Positions 26,806 to 35,892 of a DNA stretch of 64,000 nt are shown piece after piece. The stretch's first letter is position 1. Each line of letters starts with the position of its first letter. The translations under genes and the position numbers were made by a program. The stretch covers positions 372,001 to 436,000 of the forward strand of contig NZ_UFXX01000002.1 in assembly GCF_900447535.1 (NCBI RefSeq). The letters run 5' to 3'. Source of the DNA: Dermacoccus nishinomiyaensis. GTDB lineage: Bacteria; Actinomycetota; Actinomycetes; Actinomycetales; Dermatophilaceae. Under the pieces are notes generated by a model. The model worked only from the letters and a program-made list of their open reading frames with translations. It was not told the origin of the DNA and did not search any database.

Positions 26806-27630
26806 TCAACCCATGATGCGACGAACGGCCGCCGCCACGGTCGCGAGCGCCGGATCGACCTGCGCCGCCATCCTCGCAAAGACCTCCGGGCCCTGACGGA
26901 ACGGGTCGAGAATCTCCGCCTGGGCATCCAATCGAGTGGTGTGACGCTCGACGCTACCCGCCGGCGATTTGGCGACGAACTCGCGCAGCCCGTGGACGCC
27001 CTGGGCTCGGGGCACGGGGGCCACGGTGCAGACGTCGGCGAAGTCGAGCAACGCGAAGATGCGCGACGCCGCCATTGGCGCCTCTTCGGCGAGGACGCGC
27101 CGATGCTCGCGCGACGCTGCCAGCACGAGGTCCGCCTCGCGCACGAGTGCGGGCGTCACCTGACGCGGACGGTAGCGCGCGCCGTCGAGGCCGCGCTCAC
27201 GCAGGAGAACCTGCGTCCCTGATGACATCCTGTCGATGAGCAACGCGCCCGTCCCGGCGCCCTCGACGCGTACCGGCAGGCCCGCCAGGTCGGCAGCCAG
27301 CACACGCTCGAAATACGGTGAGCGACAGACGTTTCCCGTGCACACGCCGAGGATGGTGAAGGTCTCGCGATCATCCCCGGTGGCCAGGCTGTCGACCTCA
27401 TGGCCCGCCTGCCGAGGGCGAACCGGCGCCGGCCCGGCATCGAGGCTGAGCGAAACGTCCGGGCGGGCTCGCGCTGCCTCACGCTCGCGCTTCGCGGCCT
27501 GCACCTGCGCGAGCCGTCGCTGATCGGCGCGTGTGCGGAACGTGCCCCACTGCCCGGGCGTCACGGGCTCGACGGCCTCGTCAGCCTGTGCCGGTTCGCC
27601 CGACGACGCGGCGTCGCGCGGTTCGCTCAC
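26806..27630 (-). CDS. Low-molecular-weight protein tyrosine phosphatase with long N-terminal extension
   Basis: A 274-residue protein. From ~92 it is an LMW-PTP: the P-loop CTGNVCRS (CX5R) follows FTILGV, and the general-acid Asp is in ILDPFRQGPE. The first ~90 residues are charged and low in complexity (Arg/Ala/Glu rich), absent from usual ~150-residue members, and may be a docking region. LMW-PTPs of this kind reverse tyrosine phosphorylation of BY-kinases that control polysaccharide export, but no BY-kinase is in the window. GTG 27630 has GGGGGAG upstream and sits just after the exonuclease gene. Confidence 0.85.
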   Translation of the reverse strand: MSEPRDAASSGEPAQADEAVEPVTPGQWGTFRTRADQRRLAQVQAAKREREAARARPDVSLSLDAGPAPVRPRQAGHEVDSLATGDDRETFTILGVCTGNVCRSPYFERVLAADLAGLPVRVEGAGTGALLIDRMSSGTQVLLRERGLDGARYRPRQVTPALVREADLVLAASREHRRVLAEEAPMAASRIFALLDFADVCTVAPVPRAQGVHGLREFVAKSPAGSVERHTTRLDAQAEILDPFRQGPEVFARMAAQVDPALATVAAAVRRIMG

Positions 27631-27631
27631 G

Positions 27632-28441
27632 TCACTCCCCCGTCGTCTCGAGCGCGGCGAGGTCGTAGTCGACGACGACCGCCGCGTGGTCGCTCCACCG
27701 CTGATCGTAGGCTGCGGCGCGCCCGATCCACGGTTCGCGGGCGACAGCGGCGAGCGTCGGGCTCGCGAACTGGTAGTCGATGCGCCACCCGGAGTCGTTG
27801 TCGAACGCCTTTCCGCGCCACGACCACCACGAGTACGGGCCTGGCACGTCGCCGTGATTGGCGCGCACGACGTCGACCCAGCCGTTCTCGGTGAGCCGCG
27901 TCAGGTACGCCTGCTCGTCCTCGAGAAACCCGGCCTTGCCACGGTTTCCCTTCCAGTTCTTGAGGTCGTTCACCGTGTGCGCGACGTTGAAATCGCCCAT
28001 GACGAGCGCCGGACGATCGACGAGCTGCGCCATCCGCGCCTCGAGCGCGTCGAGGAAGGCGTACTTCGCAGTCTGCTTGTCGGTGCCCGCCTCGCCGGTG
28101 TGCACGTAGACGCTCGCGATCGTGACGCTGCGCCCGTCGACGACGACGTCAGCCTCCACCCAGCGGCCGATCTCGTCGAAGCCGTCGATGACGCAGCTCG
28201 ACGACGCGAGCGCATGCTTCGTCAGGATGGCGACGCCCTCACGGCCCGCAGCGGCCGACTCGGCGTGCGCGAGTTCGTACTCGGCGAGAGCCGAACCGTC
28301 GAGTGCGGTCGCGAACTGCTTCGCCGACGCGCGCACCTCCTGCATCGCGACGACGTCCGGCTCCTGCTGCGCCAACCACTCCAGACCCCCGCGACGCTGC
28401 GCTGCCCTGATGCCGTTGACGTTCGCCGTGATCACTCGCAT
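27632..28441 (-). CDS. xth: Exodeoxyribonuclease III / AP endonuclease
   Basis: A 269-residue Mg-dependent exonuclease-phosphatase. Seen are the N-terminal ITANVNGIRAA, metal ligand Glu in VVAMQEVRA, VYVHTG, the catalytic ALVMGDFNVAH and the C-terminal WRIDYQFAS and QRWSDHAAVVVDYDL. It acts in base-excision repair by cutting abasic sites and trimming 3' ends. Length and all catalytic positions are normal. It is followed after one base by the tyrosine phosphatase gene, so the two may share a transcript. Confidence 0.95.
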   Translation of the reverse strand: MRVITANVNGIRAAQRRGGLEWLAQQEPDVVAMQEVRASAKQFATALDGSALAEYELAHAESAAAGREGVAILTKHALASSSCVIDGFDEIGRWVEADVVVDGRSVTIASVYVHTGEAGTDKQTAKYAFLDALEARMAQLVDRPALVMGDFNVAHTVNDLKNWKGNRGKAGFLEDEQAYLTRLTENGWVDVVRANHGDVPGPYSWWSWRGKAFDNDSGWRIDYQFASPTLAAVAREPWIGRAAAYDQRWSDHAAVVVDYDLAALETTGE

Positions 28442-28512
28442 GGGCTCATCGTTTCAAGGCCGGATGATCGTGTCGAACCCACCGACCGCAACCGCGCCCA
28501 GCCCGAAACCCT

Positions 28513-28544
28513 GCGTCCAAGTGCACCCGCGTGCATCTGGACGC
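28513..28544 (-). terminator. Terminator of ugd
   Basis: Stem of seven bases (28513-28519 / 28538-28544) continued after one mismatch by six more, with a four-base loop, 11 bases beyond the ugd stop. Confidence 0.65.
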
Positions 28545-28554
28545 GGGGAAGAGG

Positions 28555-29898
28555 TCAGCTTGCGGGGGTGATCGTCGGGCGGCCGAGGGCGTGGACGGTG
28601 AAACCCGCCTCAGCCCACCGCTGCCGATCCACCGCATTCCGCCCATCGATGAGCACACGACCCGCGACCTGCTCAGCAACAACGGCCGGGTCGAGATCGC
28701 GATACACCTGCCACTCCGTCAACAACACGACCACCCGCGCCCCCACCAACGCCTCATCAACCGTGTCGACATAACCCGGCCCCGGACGCTGAGCCCGCGC
28801 CACAGCCAGTGCCTCCGGATCATGCACCCGCACATCCACACCCAACGCCACCAGACGCTCAGCCACGTCCAACGCCGGACTATCCCGAATATCGTCCGAA
28901 TTCGGCTTGAACGCCGCCCCCAACACCGCCACCGGCGCCCCCACGACGTCCTCACCCAGCACGTCACGCACGAGCTCCACCACCCGCGAACGACGACGCA
29001 CGTTCGTCGCATCCACCGTCCGCAAGAACTCCACCGACTCCGCCAGGCCGAGCTCCTCACCACGTGCCATGAACGCACGAATGTCCTTCGGTAAGCACCC
29101 CCCACCGAACCCGACACCCGCACCCAAGAACTTGCGCCCGATGCGCTCGTCATGCCCGATCGCATCCGCGAGCGCGACGACATCACCGCCGCTCGCCTCA
29201 CACACCTCAGCCATCGCATTGATGAACGAGATCTTCGTCGCGAGGAACGCATTCGCGCTCACCTTGACCAACTCAGCCGTCGCGAAATTCGTCACCAACC
29301 GCGGCGTACCCGCCGCCAATGCCCGCGCATACACCTCATCCAGACGCGCGACATTCGCCTCCGCGAACTCCCCCTCCACGCCGTACACGAACCGATCCGG
29401 CGTCAACGTGTCCTTCACCGCGAATCCCTCACGCAAGAACTCCGGATTCCAGATCAGACGCGCATCCACCCCGTCACACACGCCGGCCTGCAGCACGTCC
29501 AGCACGCGCGGCACCGTCCCCACCGGCACCGTCGACTTGCCCACCGCCACTGACCCCGCCTTCATGTGCGGCGCCAACGACGCGAACGCACCGAACACAT
29601 AATCCGTGTTCGCCGCATACTCCCCCGGCTTCTGCGGCGTCCCCACACACACAAAATGCACATCAGCATCCGCCACATCAGCGATGTCCGTCGACCACCG
29701 CAACCGACCCGACGCCTGCGCACTCACCAACAACTCCGGCAACCCCGGCTCGAAGATCGGACTACGCCCCGCTGCCAACGCCTCGATCTTCAACACATCC
29801 GTGTCGACACCCACCACGTCATGACCCAACTCAGCCATGCACGCCGCATGCACCGCGCCCAGATAGCCCGTGCCGATGACCGAGATCTTCAAACCCAT
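28555..29898 (-). CDS. ugd: UDP-glucose 6-dehydrogenase
   Basis: A 447-residue enzyme that makes UDP-glucuronate from UDP-glucose with two NAD+. Seen are the NAD loop SVIGTGYLGAVHAACMAELG, GKSTVPVGT, the catalytic Cys in GFGGGCLPKD, and the C-terminal VLGAAFKPNSDDIRDSP and LLTEWQVYRDLD. Its product would supply acidic sugars to the surface glycan locus at the left. Codon choice is unlike its neighbours: Gly, Val and Leu codons mostly end in G or T (GGT, GGG, GTG, TTG) instead of C, which suggests acquisition from another lineage. A TAGAAT box seven bases before ATG 29898 indicates a leaderless transcript. Confidence 0.95.
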   Translation of the reverse strand: MGLKISVIGTGYLGAVHAACMAELGHDVVGVDTDVLKIEALAAGRSPIFEPGLPELLVSAQASGRLRWSTDIADVADADVHFVCVGTPQKPGEYAANTDYVFGAFASLAPHMKAGSVAVGKSTVPVGTVPRVLDVLQAGVCDGVDARLIWNPEFLREGFAVKDTLTPDRFVYGVEGEFAEANVARLDEVYARALAAGTPRLVTNFATAELVKVSANAFLATKISFINAMAEVCEASGGDVVALADAIGHDERIGRKFLGAGVGFGGGCLPKDIRAFMARGEELGLAESVEFLRTVDATNVRRRSRVVELVRDVLGEDVVGAPVAVLGAAFKPNSDDIRDSPALDVAERLVALGVDVRVHDPEALAVARAQRPGPGYVDTVDEALVGARVVVLLTEWQVYRDLDPAVVAEQVAGRVLIDGRNAVDRQRWAEAGFTVHALGRPTITPAS

Positions 29899-29905
29899 GC
29901 CGCAG

Positions 29906-29911
29906 ATTCTA
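29906..29911 (-). promoter_or_regulatory. -10 box of ugd (leaderless)
   Basis: TAGAAT on the minus strand, seven bases before the ATG. No Shine-Dalgarno sequence lies between them. Confidence 0.6.
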
Positions 29912-29958
29912 GGGTGCCGCCCCCTGCTGCGACGCTCATTTGCCGCGCGCGGCCCCCG

Positions 29959-30357
29959 TCACTGCGTCGTTGTTCGTCGCGCGTTCACCGGAGTCGCGCT
30001 CACGCACTCGTCGGTGCGCTTCGGCATCTCGGGTACGACGGCTGACGGCGCCGGCCGCCGTCGACGATGCGCCCTGAACCACACGCGCCCGACGACGAGT
30101 CCGAACAGGCGCCCCACCGCGTCCGCACGCGGGCCCGAGGATGCCGTGACCACGCGCCGCTCCCCTGAGGGGCCGCAGCACCCACCGTCCCCGATACGAC
30201 GGAGACAGTCCCCACGCAGGTCGCCGTTGCGCCCGTTGTCGACAAGGACGAGGACGAACGGCGGCGCGCCGAGCACGCTCAGCTGCACGGCCAGGCTCGC
30301 GCTCGCCCCACGGACGGGGATGATGACGCTCACCTCGACCTCCGAGGGACGTGTCAT
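29959..30357 (-). CDS. Hypothetical protein, possible GT2 remnant
   Basis: An open frame of 132 codons, ten bases after the DUF3017 stop. The N-terminus VSVIIPVRGASASLAVQL, then FVLVLVDNGRNGDLRG, looks like the first strands of a GT2 glycosyltransferase, but the rest is short, Arg-rich and lacks a DXD motif. It may be a decayed fragment or a spurious frame. No ribosome site is evident. Confidence 0.3.
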   Translation of the reverse strand: MTRPSEVEVSVIIPVRGASASLAVQLSVLGAPPFVLVLVDNGRNGDLRGDCLRRIGDGGCCGPSGERRVVTASSGPRADAVGRLFGLVVGRVWFRAHRRRRPAPSAVVPEMPKRTDECVSATPVNARRTTTQ

Positions 30358-30367
30358 CGGCTGCGAC

Positions 30368-30631
30368 CTAACCGAGCTTGACGCCCGTGAAGGCGACGAA
30401 GGTGACGATCGCACCGAGCGCGTACAACGCGACGTCCGTGCCCCGCGAACGCACCTTGAGATCCGGCACGACACGCTCGGGGAAGACGGCGCGCATGGTC
30501 GCCCCCAGCAGCGGACCCACGGCCATGAGGATGCCGCCGACGCGCACATGCCCGCCGAAGACGACGGCGAGGCCCAACGCGACCGGCAGCACGACGACGA
30601 GCCACGGGACGCCGACCTTGAAGTGACTCAC
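30368..30631 (-). CDS. DUF3017 family membrane protein
   Basis: An 87-residue protein with three hydrophobic segments ([55 protein letters not shown]). DUF3017 members are found next to folD in many actinobacteria; their function is unknown. GTG 30631 overlaps the folD stop (GTGA), so expression is coupled. Confidence 0.85.
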   Translation of the reverse strand: MSHFKVGVPWLVVVLPVALGLAVVFGGHVRVGGILMAVGPLLGATMRAVFPERVVPDLKVRSRGTDVALYALGAIVTFVAFTGVKLG

Positions 30632-31485
30632 CGACCCCGAGCCTCGGCCTCACGCTCGGCGGCCTCCACGACGTTCGTCAGCAGCAGCGCACGCGTCATC
30701 GGGCCGACGCCGCCGGGGTTCGGCGACATGAATCCGGCGACCTCAGCGACGTCCGGTGCGATGTCACCGGCCACCTTGCCGTCGACGCGGCTGACTCCGA
30801 CGTCGAGCACTGCGGCACCCTGCTTGACCATGTCCTTCGTGATGAGCCCCGGCACACCGGCGGCGGCGACGATGACGTCCGCGTTCTTCGTGTGAGCTGC
30901 GAGATCCTTCGTGCCGGTGTGGCACAGGATGGCCGTCGCGTTCTCGCTGCGACGTGTGAGGATGAGACCGAGCGGGCGCCCCACCGTCAGCCCACGCCCG
31001 ACGACGACGACCTCCGCGCCGTTCAGCGGAACGTCGTAACGGCGCAGCAGTTCGATGACGCCCATCGGCGTGCACGGCAGCGGCGCCTCCTCGCCGAGCA
31101 CGAGCTTGCCGAGGTTGACCGGGTGCAGACCGTCGACGTCCTTCTCCGGCTTGACGCGTGAGAGCAGCGCGACCTCGTCGAGACCCGTCGGCTGCTGGAT
31201 GAGGAAGCCCGTGCAGTTCTCGTCGTCGTTGAGCTCGTCGATGACGGCCTCGACCTCGGCCTGTGTCGCGGTGGCCGGCAGATCCTTGCGGATCGAGGTG
31301 ATGCCGATCTCCGCGCAATCCTTGTGCTTGGCATTGACGTACCACTGCGAGCCCGGGTCATCGCCGACGAGCACCGTGCCGAGGCCCGGCGTGATGCCGC
31401 GCGCCTTCAACGCATCGATGCGCCCGCGCAGCTCGTCCTTGATCGTCGCGAGGGTGGCTTTTCCGTCGAGCGTCGTCGCAGTCAT
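30628..31485 (-). CDS. folD: Bifunctional methylenetetrahydrofolate dehydrogenase/cyclohydrolase
   Basis: A 285-residue enzyme that interconverts 5,10-methylene- and 10-formyl-tetrahydrofolate, supplying one-carbon units to purine synthesis (purH and purN are 2 kb away). Seen are [20 protein letters not shown] with the catalytic Lys, [15 protein letters not shown], and the NADP loop [17 protein letters not shown] 31485 is used because the protein then starts [12 protein letters not shown], as in homologues. The frame to 31,530 adds 15 unrelated residues. Confidence 0.95.
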   Translation of the reverse strand: MTATTLDGKATLATIKDELRGRIDALKARGITPGLGTVLVGDDPGSQWYVNAKHKDCAEIGITSIRKDLPATATQAEVEAVIDELNDDENCTGFLIQQPTGLDEVALLSRVKPEKDVDGLHPVNLGKLVLGEEAPLPCTPMGVIELLRRYDVPLNGAEVVVVGRGLTVGRPLGLILTRRSENATAILCHTGTKDLAAHTKNADVIVAAAGVPGLITKDMVKQGAAVLDVGVSRVDGKVAGDIAPDVAEVAGFMSPNPGGVGPMTRALLLTNVVEAAEREAEARGR

Positions 31486-31586
31486 GGCCCCAATCCTGCC
31501 AGACGCCTCGGGCGCGCGGTCGGCGCTCACACCGGGGTGTGACGGGACGCTCGTGATCGACCTGGGCTCACGCGTACGGTCGTCGT

Positions 31587-32279
31587 ATGACAGGAGCGTG
31601 CCGAGCGGCGAGTGGCGTGGCGCGTTCCCGCGCTCGTGGCACTCGTCGTCGGGGTGCTCGTCGTGGCGTTGTTCCTCGTCGTCGACCGCCGTTCGTCAGC
31701 CCCGGTCGCCGACGCGCCCTCACCAGCCTGAGCGGACGCCCCGTGGTGGCCTTCGTCGGCGACAGCTACTCCGCCGGCTCGGAGGCGAGCTCACCGGACA
31801 AGCGATGGACCACCGTCCTGAGCGCTGAGCGCGGGTGGAACGAGATCAACGTCGCCGTGCCTGGCATGGGCTACGACGTGGGGCGTCCGACGCAGCACTA
31901 CGCTTCCCAGGTCGCACGAGCCGCAGCGTCGAAGCCGGGCACGGTCATCATCTCCGGCGGATGGAACGACGTCGCCCGCGGCGTGCCGACGGCGACCATC
32001 GTCGAGGGCCTGCGCGAGACGCTCGCGGCGGTGACGAAGCACGTCCCCGAGGCGCGCGTCGTCATCATCGCACCGATCGGACCGGCGAGTTCTCCCCCAC
32101 CCGACCTCGTACGGCTGCGCGATGCCGCCGCACCCGTGGTGCGCAGCTCAGGTGCGACGTGGCTGGATCTCGACTTCCCGCTCACCGGTCACCCTGAGTG
32201 GATCAGCCCTGACGGCCTGCACCCCAACGACGCGGGCTGCAAGCGCCTCGCCGAGCTCACGAACGCGCGTCTGAAGTAG
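31587..32279 (+). CDS. SGNH/GDSL hydrolase with apparent frameshift before the catalytic domain
   Basis: The catalytic domain (from ~31,730) is a complete SGNH esterase: [13 protein letters not shown] (block I Ser), the Gly of block II in [18 protein letters not shown] (block III Asn) and DGLHPND (block V Asp/His). The 45 residues before it in this frame are Arg-rich nonsense. In the +1 frame, bases 31,612-31,728 encode a classic membrane anchor ([16 protein letters not shown]) that ends at a TGA exactly where the catalytic frame begins. One missing base between about 31,680 and 31,729 would join them. The intact protein would be a membrane-anchored acyl esterase facing outward. Its 3' end overlaps the convergent transporter gene by 23 bases. 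Confidence 0.75.
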   Translation: MTGACRAASGVARSRARGTRRRGARRGVVPRRRPPFVSPGRRRALTSLSGRPVVAFVGDSYSAGSEASSPDKRWTTVLSAERGWNEINVAVPGMGYDVGRPTQHYASQVARAAASKPGTVIISGGWNDVARGVPTATIVEGLRETLAAVTKHVPEARVVIIAPIGPASSPPPDLVRLRDAAAPVVRSSGATWLDLDFPLTGHPEWISPDGLHPNDAGCKRLAELTNARLK

Positions 32280-33228
32280 CCCGTCGGCCACCGGAGCGTG
32301 CCGCCACCGCTGCCGCCGCAGCGGTGACGACCATGCCGACGACGGTGCGCACATCGACACCTTCGCGCGCCACCGGGTCGAGCAGGTCGATGACGAGCGC
32401 CGCGACGAGCTGCCCCATGATGCCCATGAGCCCGAGCACGAGCACGCTGATGTGCTCCGTCGCCCACGCCGACAACCCGATGAACGCGATGCCCAGCGGC
32501 GCACCGAGCCACGCCCACCAGGGAGCGTCGTGCGGCCACTGCCACTGCGTGAAGCCGAGGAGCACGCGCGCACCGGCGAACACCACGAGAGCGGTCACGC
32601 CGACGAGGAAGTTCTGCAGCGTCGTCGCGTACGAACTACCTGCCCGCGCACTGACGCGCCCGTTGAGACCCTGCTGGAACTGCGTCATGACGCCCGCGAT
32701 GATGACGGCGAGGGCCGGCAGGATCGCGATGCCACCCGGGACGTGCTGGCCGCTCACCGTGATGCCGACCCCGACGACGGCGAACGCTCCGGCGAGCGCG
32801 CGAGCGGGGGTGATCGGCGTGCGCCCCTTGGGGCCGGCACCGACGTGATCGGCGAGCAGCCCGCCGAGTGCCCGGCCACCGACGCTCGCGACGATGAAGA
32901 CCGCTACCCCGAGGATGGCGACCGTGCTCGTCTGCACCGCCACGAACGCACCGCCGAGAACGCCGCCGAGGCACTCCCACCAGCGCAGACGCCCCGCCCG
33001 AATCGCGTCGACGAGCCGACCCGCGCCGCGGCGCAGGCTCGGCACGACGAGCGTCAGCACGAGCAGCGCGAGCCCCGAACCGAAGCTCCACACCGCCGCG
33101 ACGAGCGGCTCGGACAACGGCTCACCGAGCGTCCCGTTGAAGCGCGCCTGCAACGACAGGCACGCCCCACCGAAGAACGCGGCAGTGAGGGCAAGCGCCT
33201 CGGAGGAGGCTCTGGCGTCACGCTTCAT
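32257..33228 (-). CDS. DMT-family transporter, YdcZ/DUF606 type
   Basis: A 323-residue inner-membrane protein with about ten hydrophobic segments arranged as two repeats of the YdcZ unit: FGGACLSLQARFNGTLGEPL in the first half and MTQFQQGLNGRVSARAG in the second. Each starts with the conserved Gln/Asn pattern. The transported substrate is unknown. There is no ribosome site before ATG 33228, but a long hairpin ends 17 bases upstream. Confidence 0.8.
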   Translation of the reverse strand: MKRDARASSEALALTAAFFGGACLSLQARFNGTLGEPLSEPLVAAVWSFGSGLALLVLTLVVPSLRRGAGRLVDAIRAGRLRWWECLGGVLGGAFVAVQTSTVAILGVAVFIVASVGGRALGGLLADHVGAGPKGRTPITPARALAGAFAVVGVGITVSGQHVPGGIAILPALAVIIAGVMTQFQQGLNGRVSARAGSSYATTLQNFLVGVTALVVFAGARVLLGFTQWQWPHDAPWWAWLGAPLGIAFIGLSAWATEHISVLVLGLMGIMGQLVAALVIDLLDPVAREGVDVRTVVGMVVTAAAAAVAARSGGRRATSDARS

Positions 33229-33244
33229 CGCAGGGCACCGCGAC

Positions 33245-33306
33245 GATGGCAGGTTTGGCCGAAGATGTGGCCGACGTTCAGGCCATCTTGAGCCAAACCC
33301 GCCATC
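33245..33306 (-). promoter_or_regulatory. Long nested hairpin between purH and the YdcZ-type gene
   Basis: Outer arms of 15 bases (33245-33259 and 33292-33306, one mismatch) enclose an inner imperfect stem around 33261-33290. It lies 27 bases after the purH stop and 17 before the next start on the same strand. It may be the purH terminator or a leader element of the transporter gene. Confidence 0.55.
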
Positions 33307-33332
33307 TGGGGGTTGTCGATCAGAGGTGTCAT

Positions 33333-34943
33333 TCAGTGCGCGAAGTGACGCGTACCGGTGAAGTACAGGGTGACGCCGGCCTTGTTCGCGGCGTCGATGA
33401 CCTCGGCGTCACGAATGGACCCACCCGGCGCGACAACGGCCTGGACGCCCGCGTCGAGCAGGATCTGCAGGCCGTCGGCGAACGGGAAGAACGCGTCCGA
33501 CGACGCCACCGAACCACGGGCCCGCTCGGCGCCCGCACGCGTCACGGCGAGGTTGCACGAGTCGACGCGGTTGACCTGGCCCATGCCGATACCGACCGAC
33601 GCACCGTCCTTGGCGAGCAGAATCGCGTTCGACTTCACGGCGCGCACCGCACGCCACGCGAACTCGAGGTCACGCATCGTGGCCTCGTCCGCGGCCTCGC
33701 CGGCGACGAGCTGCCAGCGCTCAGGGTCGTCACCCGTGGTGCGACCGTCCTTGTCCTCGCCCTCTGCGTCGATCATGTCGCGCTCCTGCACGAGCAGACC
33801 ACCGCTGATCGGGCGCATGTCGAAACCACCCGCAGTGGGCGCGGGCACGGTGACGAGGCGCAGGTTCTTCTTCGCGGTGAGTACCTCGAGGGCGTCGTCG
33901 TCAAACGCCGGCGCGACGACGACCTCGGTGAAGATGTCCTTCACCGTGTCCGCCATGGCCTTCGTCACCGGGCGGTTGGTCGCGATGATGCCGCCGAACG
34001 CGCTCGTCGAGTCGCACTCGTGGGCGCGCTGGTGCACGGCGGCGATGTCCTCGTCGGGAGCGCCGACGGCGATGCCGCACGGGTTGGCGTGCTTGATGAT
34101 GGCGACCGTCGGCACGTCACCGTGGTCGTACGCGGCGCGGTAGGCGGCGTCGGCGTCGACGTAGTTGTTGTACGACATCTCCTTGCCGTGCAGCTGCTCG
34201 CCCTGGGCGAGGCCGCTCGCGTCGGCCGACGTGTAGAGGGCCGCCGCCTGGTGCGGGTTCTCGCCGTAGCGCAGGCTCGCAGCCTTCGTGAACGTCGCGC
34301 CCATCCAGTCGGGGAACTGATCGCCCGTCGCCTCGTCGTCCGAACCGGCGAGGTTCTCCCCCATCCACGTCGCGACGGCGACGTCGTACGACGCGGTGTG
34401 GACGAACGCCTCACGCGCGAGCTCGGTGCGCTGCTGCAGCGTGAAGCCGCCACCGTTGACGGCGGTGATGACGTCGTCATAGCGCGACGGGTCGGTGACG
34501 ATCGCGACGGTGGGGTGGTTCTTCGCGGCCGCGCGCACCATCGTCGGGCCGCCGATGTCGATCTGTTCGACGCACTCGTCGATGCTCGCGCCGGACGCGA
34601 CGGTCTCGGCGAACGGGTACAGGTTGACGACGACGAGGTCGAACGGTGCGACGCCGAGCTCACGCAGCTGCGCCAGGTGGTCGTCCTTGCGCGAGTCGGC
34701 GAGGATGCCCGCGTGCACCTTGGGGTGCAGCGTCTTGACGCGACCCTCGAGGCACTCGGGAAAACCGGTCAGCTCCTCGACGGGCGTCACCGGGATGCCG
34801 AGACCGGCGATGAGCTTGCTCGAACCACCGGTCGAGACGATCTCGACGCCGGCGTCGGCCAGGGCGCGTGCCAACTCCTCCAGACCCGTCTTGTCGTACA
34901 CCGAGACGAGGGCCCGCTTGATGGGGCGCAAACCGTCACTCAT
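33333..34943 (-). CDS. purH: AICAR transformylase / IMP cyclohydrolase
   Basis: A 536-residue bifunctional enzyme for the last two steps of IMP synthesis. The N-terminal MGS-like cyclohydrolase domain (~1-200) shows [28 protein letters not shown] and [15 protein letters not shown]. The C-terminal transformylase domain shows [35 protein letters not shown] and FTGTRHFAH. All expected motifs are present. It overlaps purN by eight bases, so the two are translated together. It uses the folate co-substrate made by FolD. Confidence 0.97.
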   Translation of the reverse strand: MSDGLRPIKRALVSVYDKTGLEELARALADAGVEIVSTGGSSKLIAGLGIPVTPVEELTGFPECLEGRVKTLHPKVHAGILADSRKDDHLAQLRELGVAPFDLVVVNLYPFAETVASGASIDECVEQIDIGGPTMVRAAAKNHPTVAIVTDPSRYDDVITAVNGGGFTLQQRTELAREAFVHTASYDVAVATWMGENLAGSDDEATGDQFPDWMGATFTKAASLRYGENPHQAAALYTSADASGLAQGEQLHGKEMSYNNYVDADAAYRAAYDHGDVPTVAIIKHANPCGIAVGAPDEDIAAVHQRAHECDSTSAFGGIIATNRPVTKAMADTVKDIFTEVVVAPAFDDDALEVLTAKKNLRLVTVPAPTAGGFDMRPISGGLLVQERDMIDAEGEDKDGRTTGDDPERWQLVAGEAADEATMRDLEFAWRAVRAVKSNAILLAKDGASVGIGMGQVNRVDSCNLAVTRAGAERARGSVASSDAFFPFADGLQILLDAGVQAVVAPGGSIRDAEVIDAANKAGVTLYFTGTRHFAH

Positions 34944-35610
34944 TGATCAAAACCGTCCTGCCGTTGATGGACCAACCACGTGCGAACCTGCGGACGACGT
35001 CCACAAGCATGTCGCGCTCCTCGACCTTGATGCGTTCGTGGAGCGAGTCTTCGTCGTCATCGGCGCGCACCTCGACGGCGCGCTGCGCGATGATCGGGCC
35101 CGTGTCGACGCCGGCGTCGACGACGTGACACGTCGTACCCGTGATCTTGACGCCGTGAGCGAGGGCATCCCACACACCGTGCGCGCCGGGGAAGCTCGGC
35201 AGCAGCGCCGGATGCGTGTTGATGACGGTGTGGCGCGCGAGCGTCGTCGCACCCAAGATCTTCATGAAACCGGCCGAGACGACGAGGTGCGGCGGCGCAT
35301 CGGGGTCGCCCGAGTCGTCGTCGAAGCTGCGCTCGATGGCGTCGGCGAGCGCCTCGTCCCAGGCGTCGCGGTCGGCGAAATGGGCGGTGTCGACGACGAA
35401 CGTCGGGATGCCTGCGCGCATCGCGCGCTCGAGACCGGCGCACTCGCGGTCGGCACCGACGGCGACGATCGTGAACGGCGAGCGCTGACCGCGAGCGGCC
35501 GCGTCGGCCTCTGCGTCGATGAGCGCCTGCAGCAGCGAACCGCTGCCGGAGACGAGGACGACGACCTCGAGCGGTCGGGTGTCGGGGCGCAGCTGCGGCG
35601 TGGCACTCAC
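34936..35610 (-). CDS. purN: Phosphoribosylglycinamide formyltransferase
   Basis: A 224-residue GART enzyme that formylates GAR in purine synthesis. Seen are [17 protein letters not shown] (phosphate loop), [21 protein letters not shown] as two adjacent pieces with the catalytic Asn/His, and the catalytic Asp in [15 protein letters not shown] 35610 is preferred over ATG 35616 because a TAGGGT -10 box ends one base before that ATG but seven before the GTG, the spacing seen at other leaderless genes here. Some residues between the motifs are longer than in E. coli (the [11 protein letters not shown] insert). Confidence 0.93.
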   Translation of the reverse strand: MSATPQLRPDTRPLEVVVLVSGSGSLLQALIDAEADAAARGQRSPFTIVAVGADRECAGLERAMRAGIPTFVVDTAHFADRDAWDEALADAIERSFDDDSGDPDAPPHLVVSAGFMKILGATTLARHTVINTHPALLPSFPGAHGVWDALAHGVKITGTTCHVVDAGVDTGPIIAQRAVEVRADDDEDSLHERIKVEERDMLVDVVRRFARGWSINGRTVLINE

Positions 35611-35617
35611 GTGCATA

Positions 35618-35623
35618 ACCCTA
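35618..35623 (-). promoter_or_regulatory. -10 box of purN-purH (leaderless)
   Basis: TAGGGT on the minus strand, seven bases before GTG 35610. Confidence 0.5.
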
Positions 35624-35892
35624 CCGACCGTGCTTGACGAAGCAGCGACTGCGAACCCGCTAATCCTGAGGGGTGGAAAGCTGCACGCGCCCGCTCGTGA
35701 GGCACGGCTGCGACCTGCTGCGATGGGCGCAGCCTTTCATGCTTCATATCGGCTCGACCCGGCCTATGCGGAGTACGCATCGCACGAGACAGGAGACGAC
35801 CTCGAGCATGTTCGGAGCAATCGGGCGCACCGCGATCAGCGCGAACGGCGTCGCTCGAACGACGAACACGCGGCAGGCTCACAGCGGTGACG

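Noticed and set aside
35519-35890. A plus-strand frame ending three bases before the PemK-like pseudogene, considered as its antitoxin
   Set aside because: The product has no ribbon-helix-helix, AbrB or other antitoxin pattern, and its 5' half is antisense to purN.
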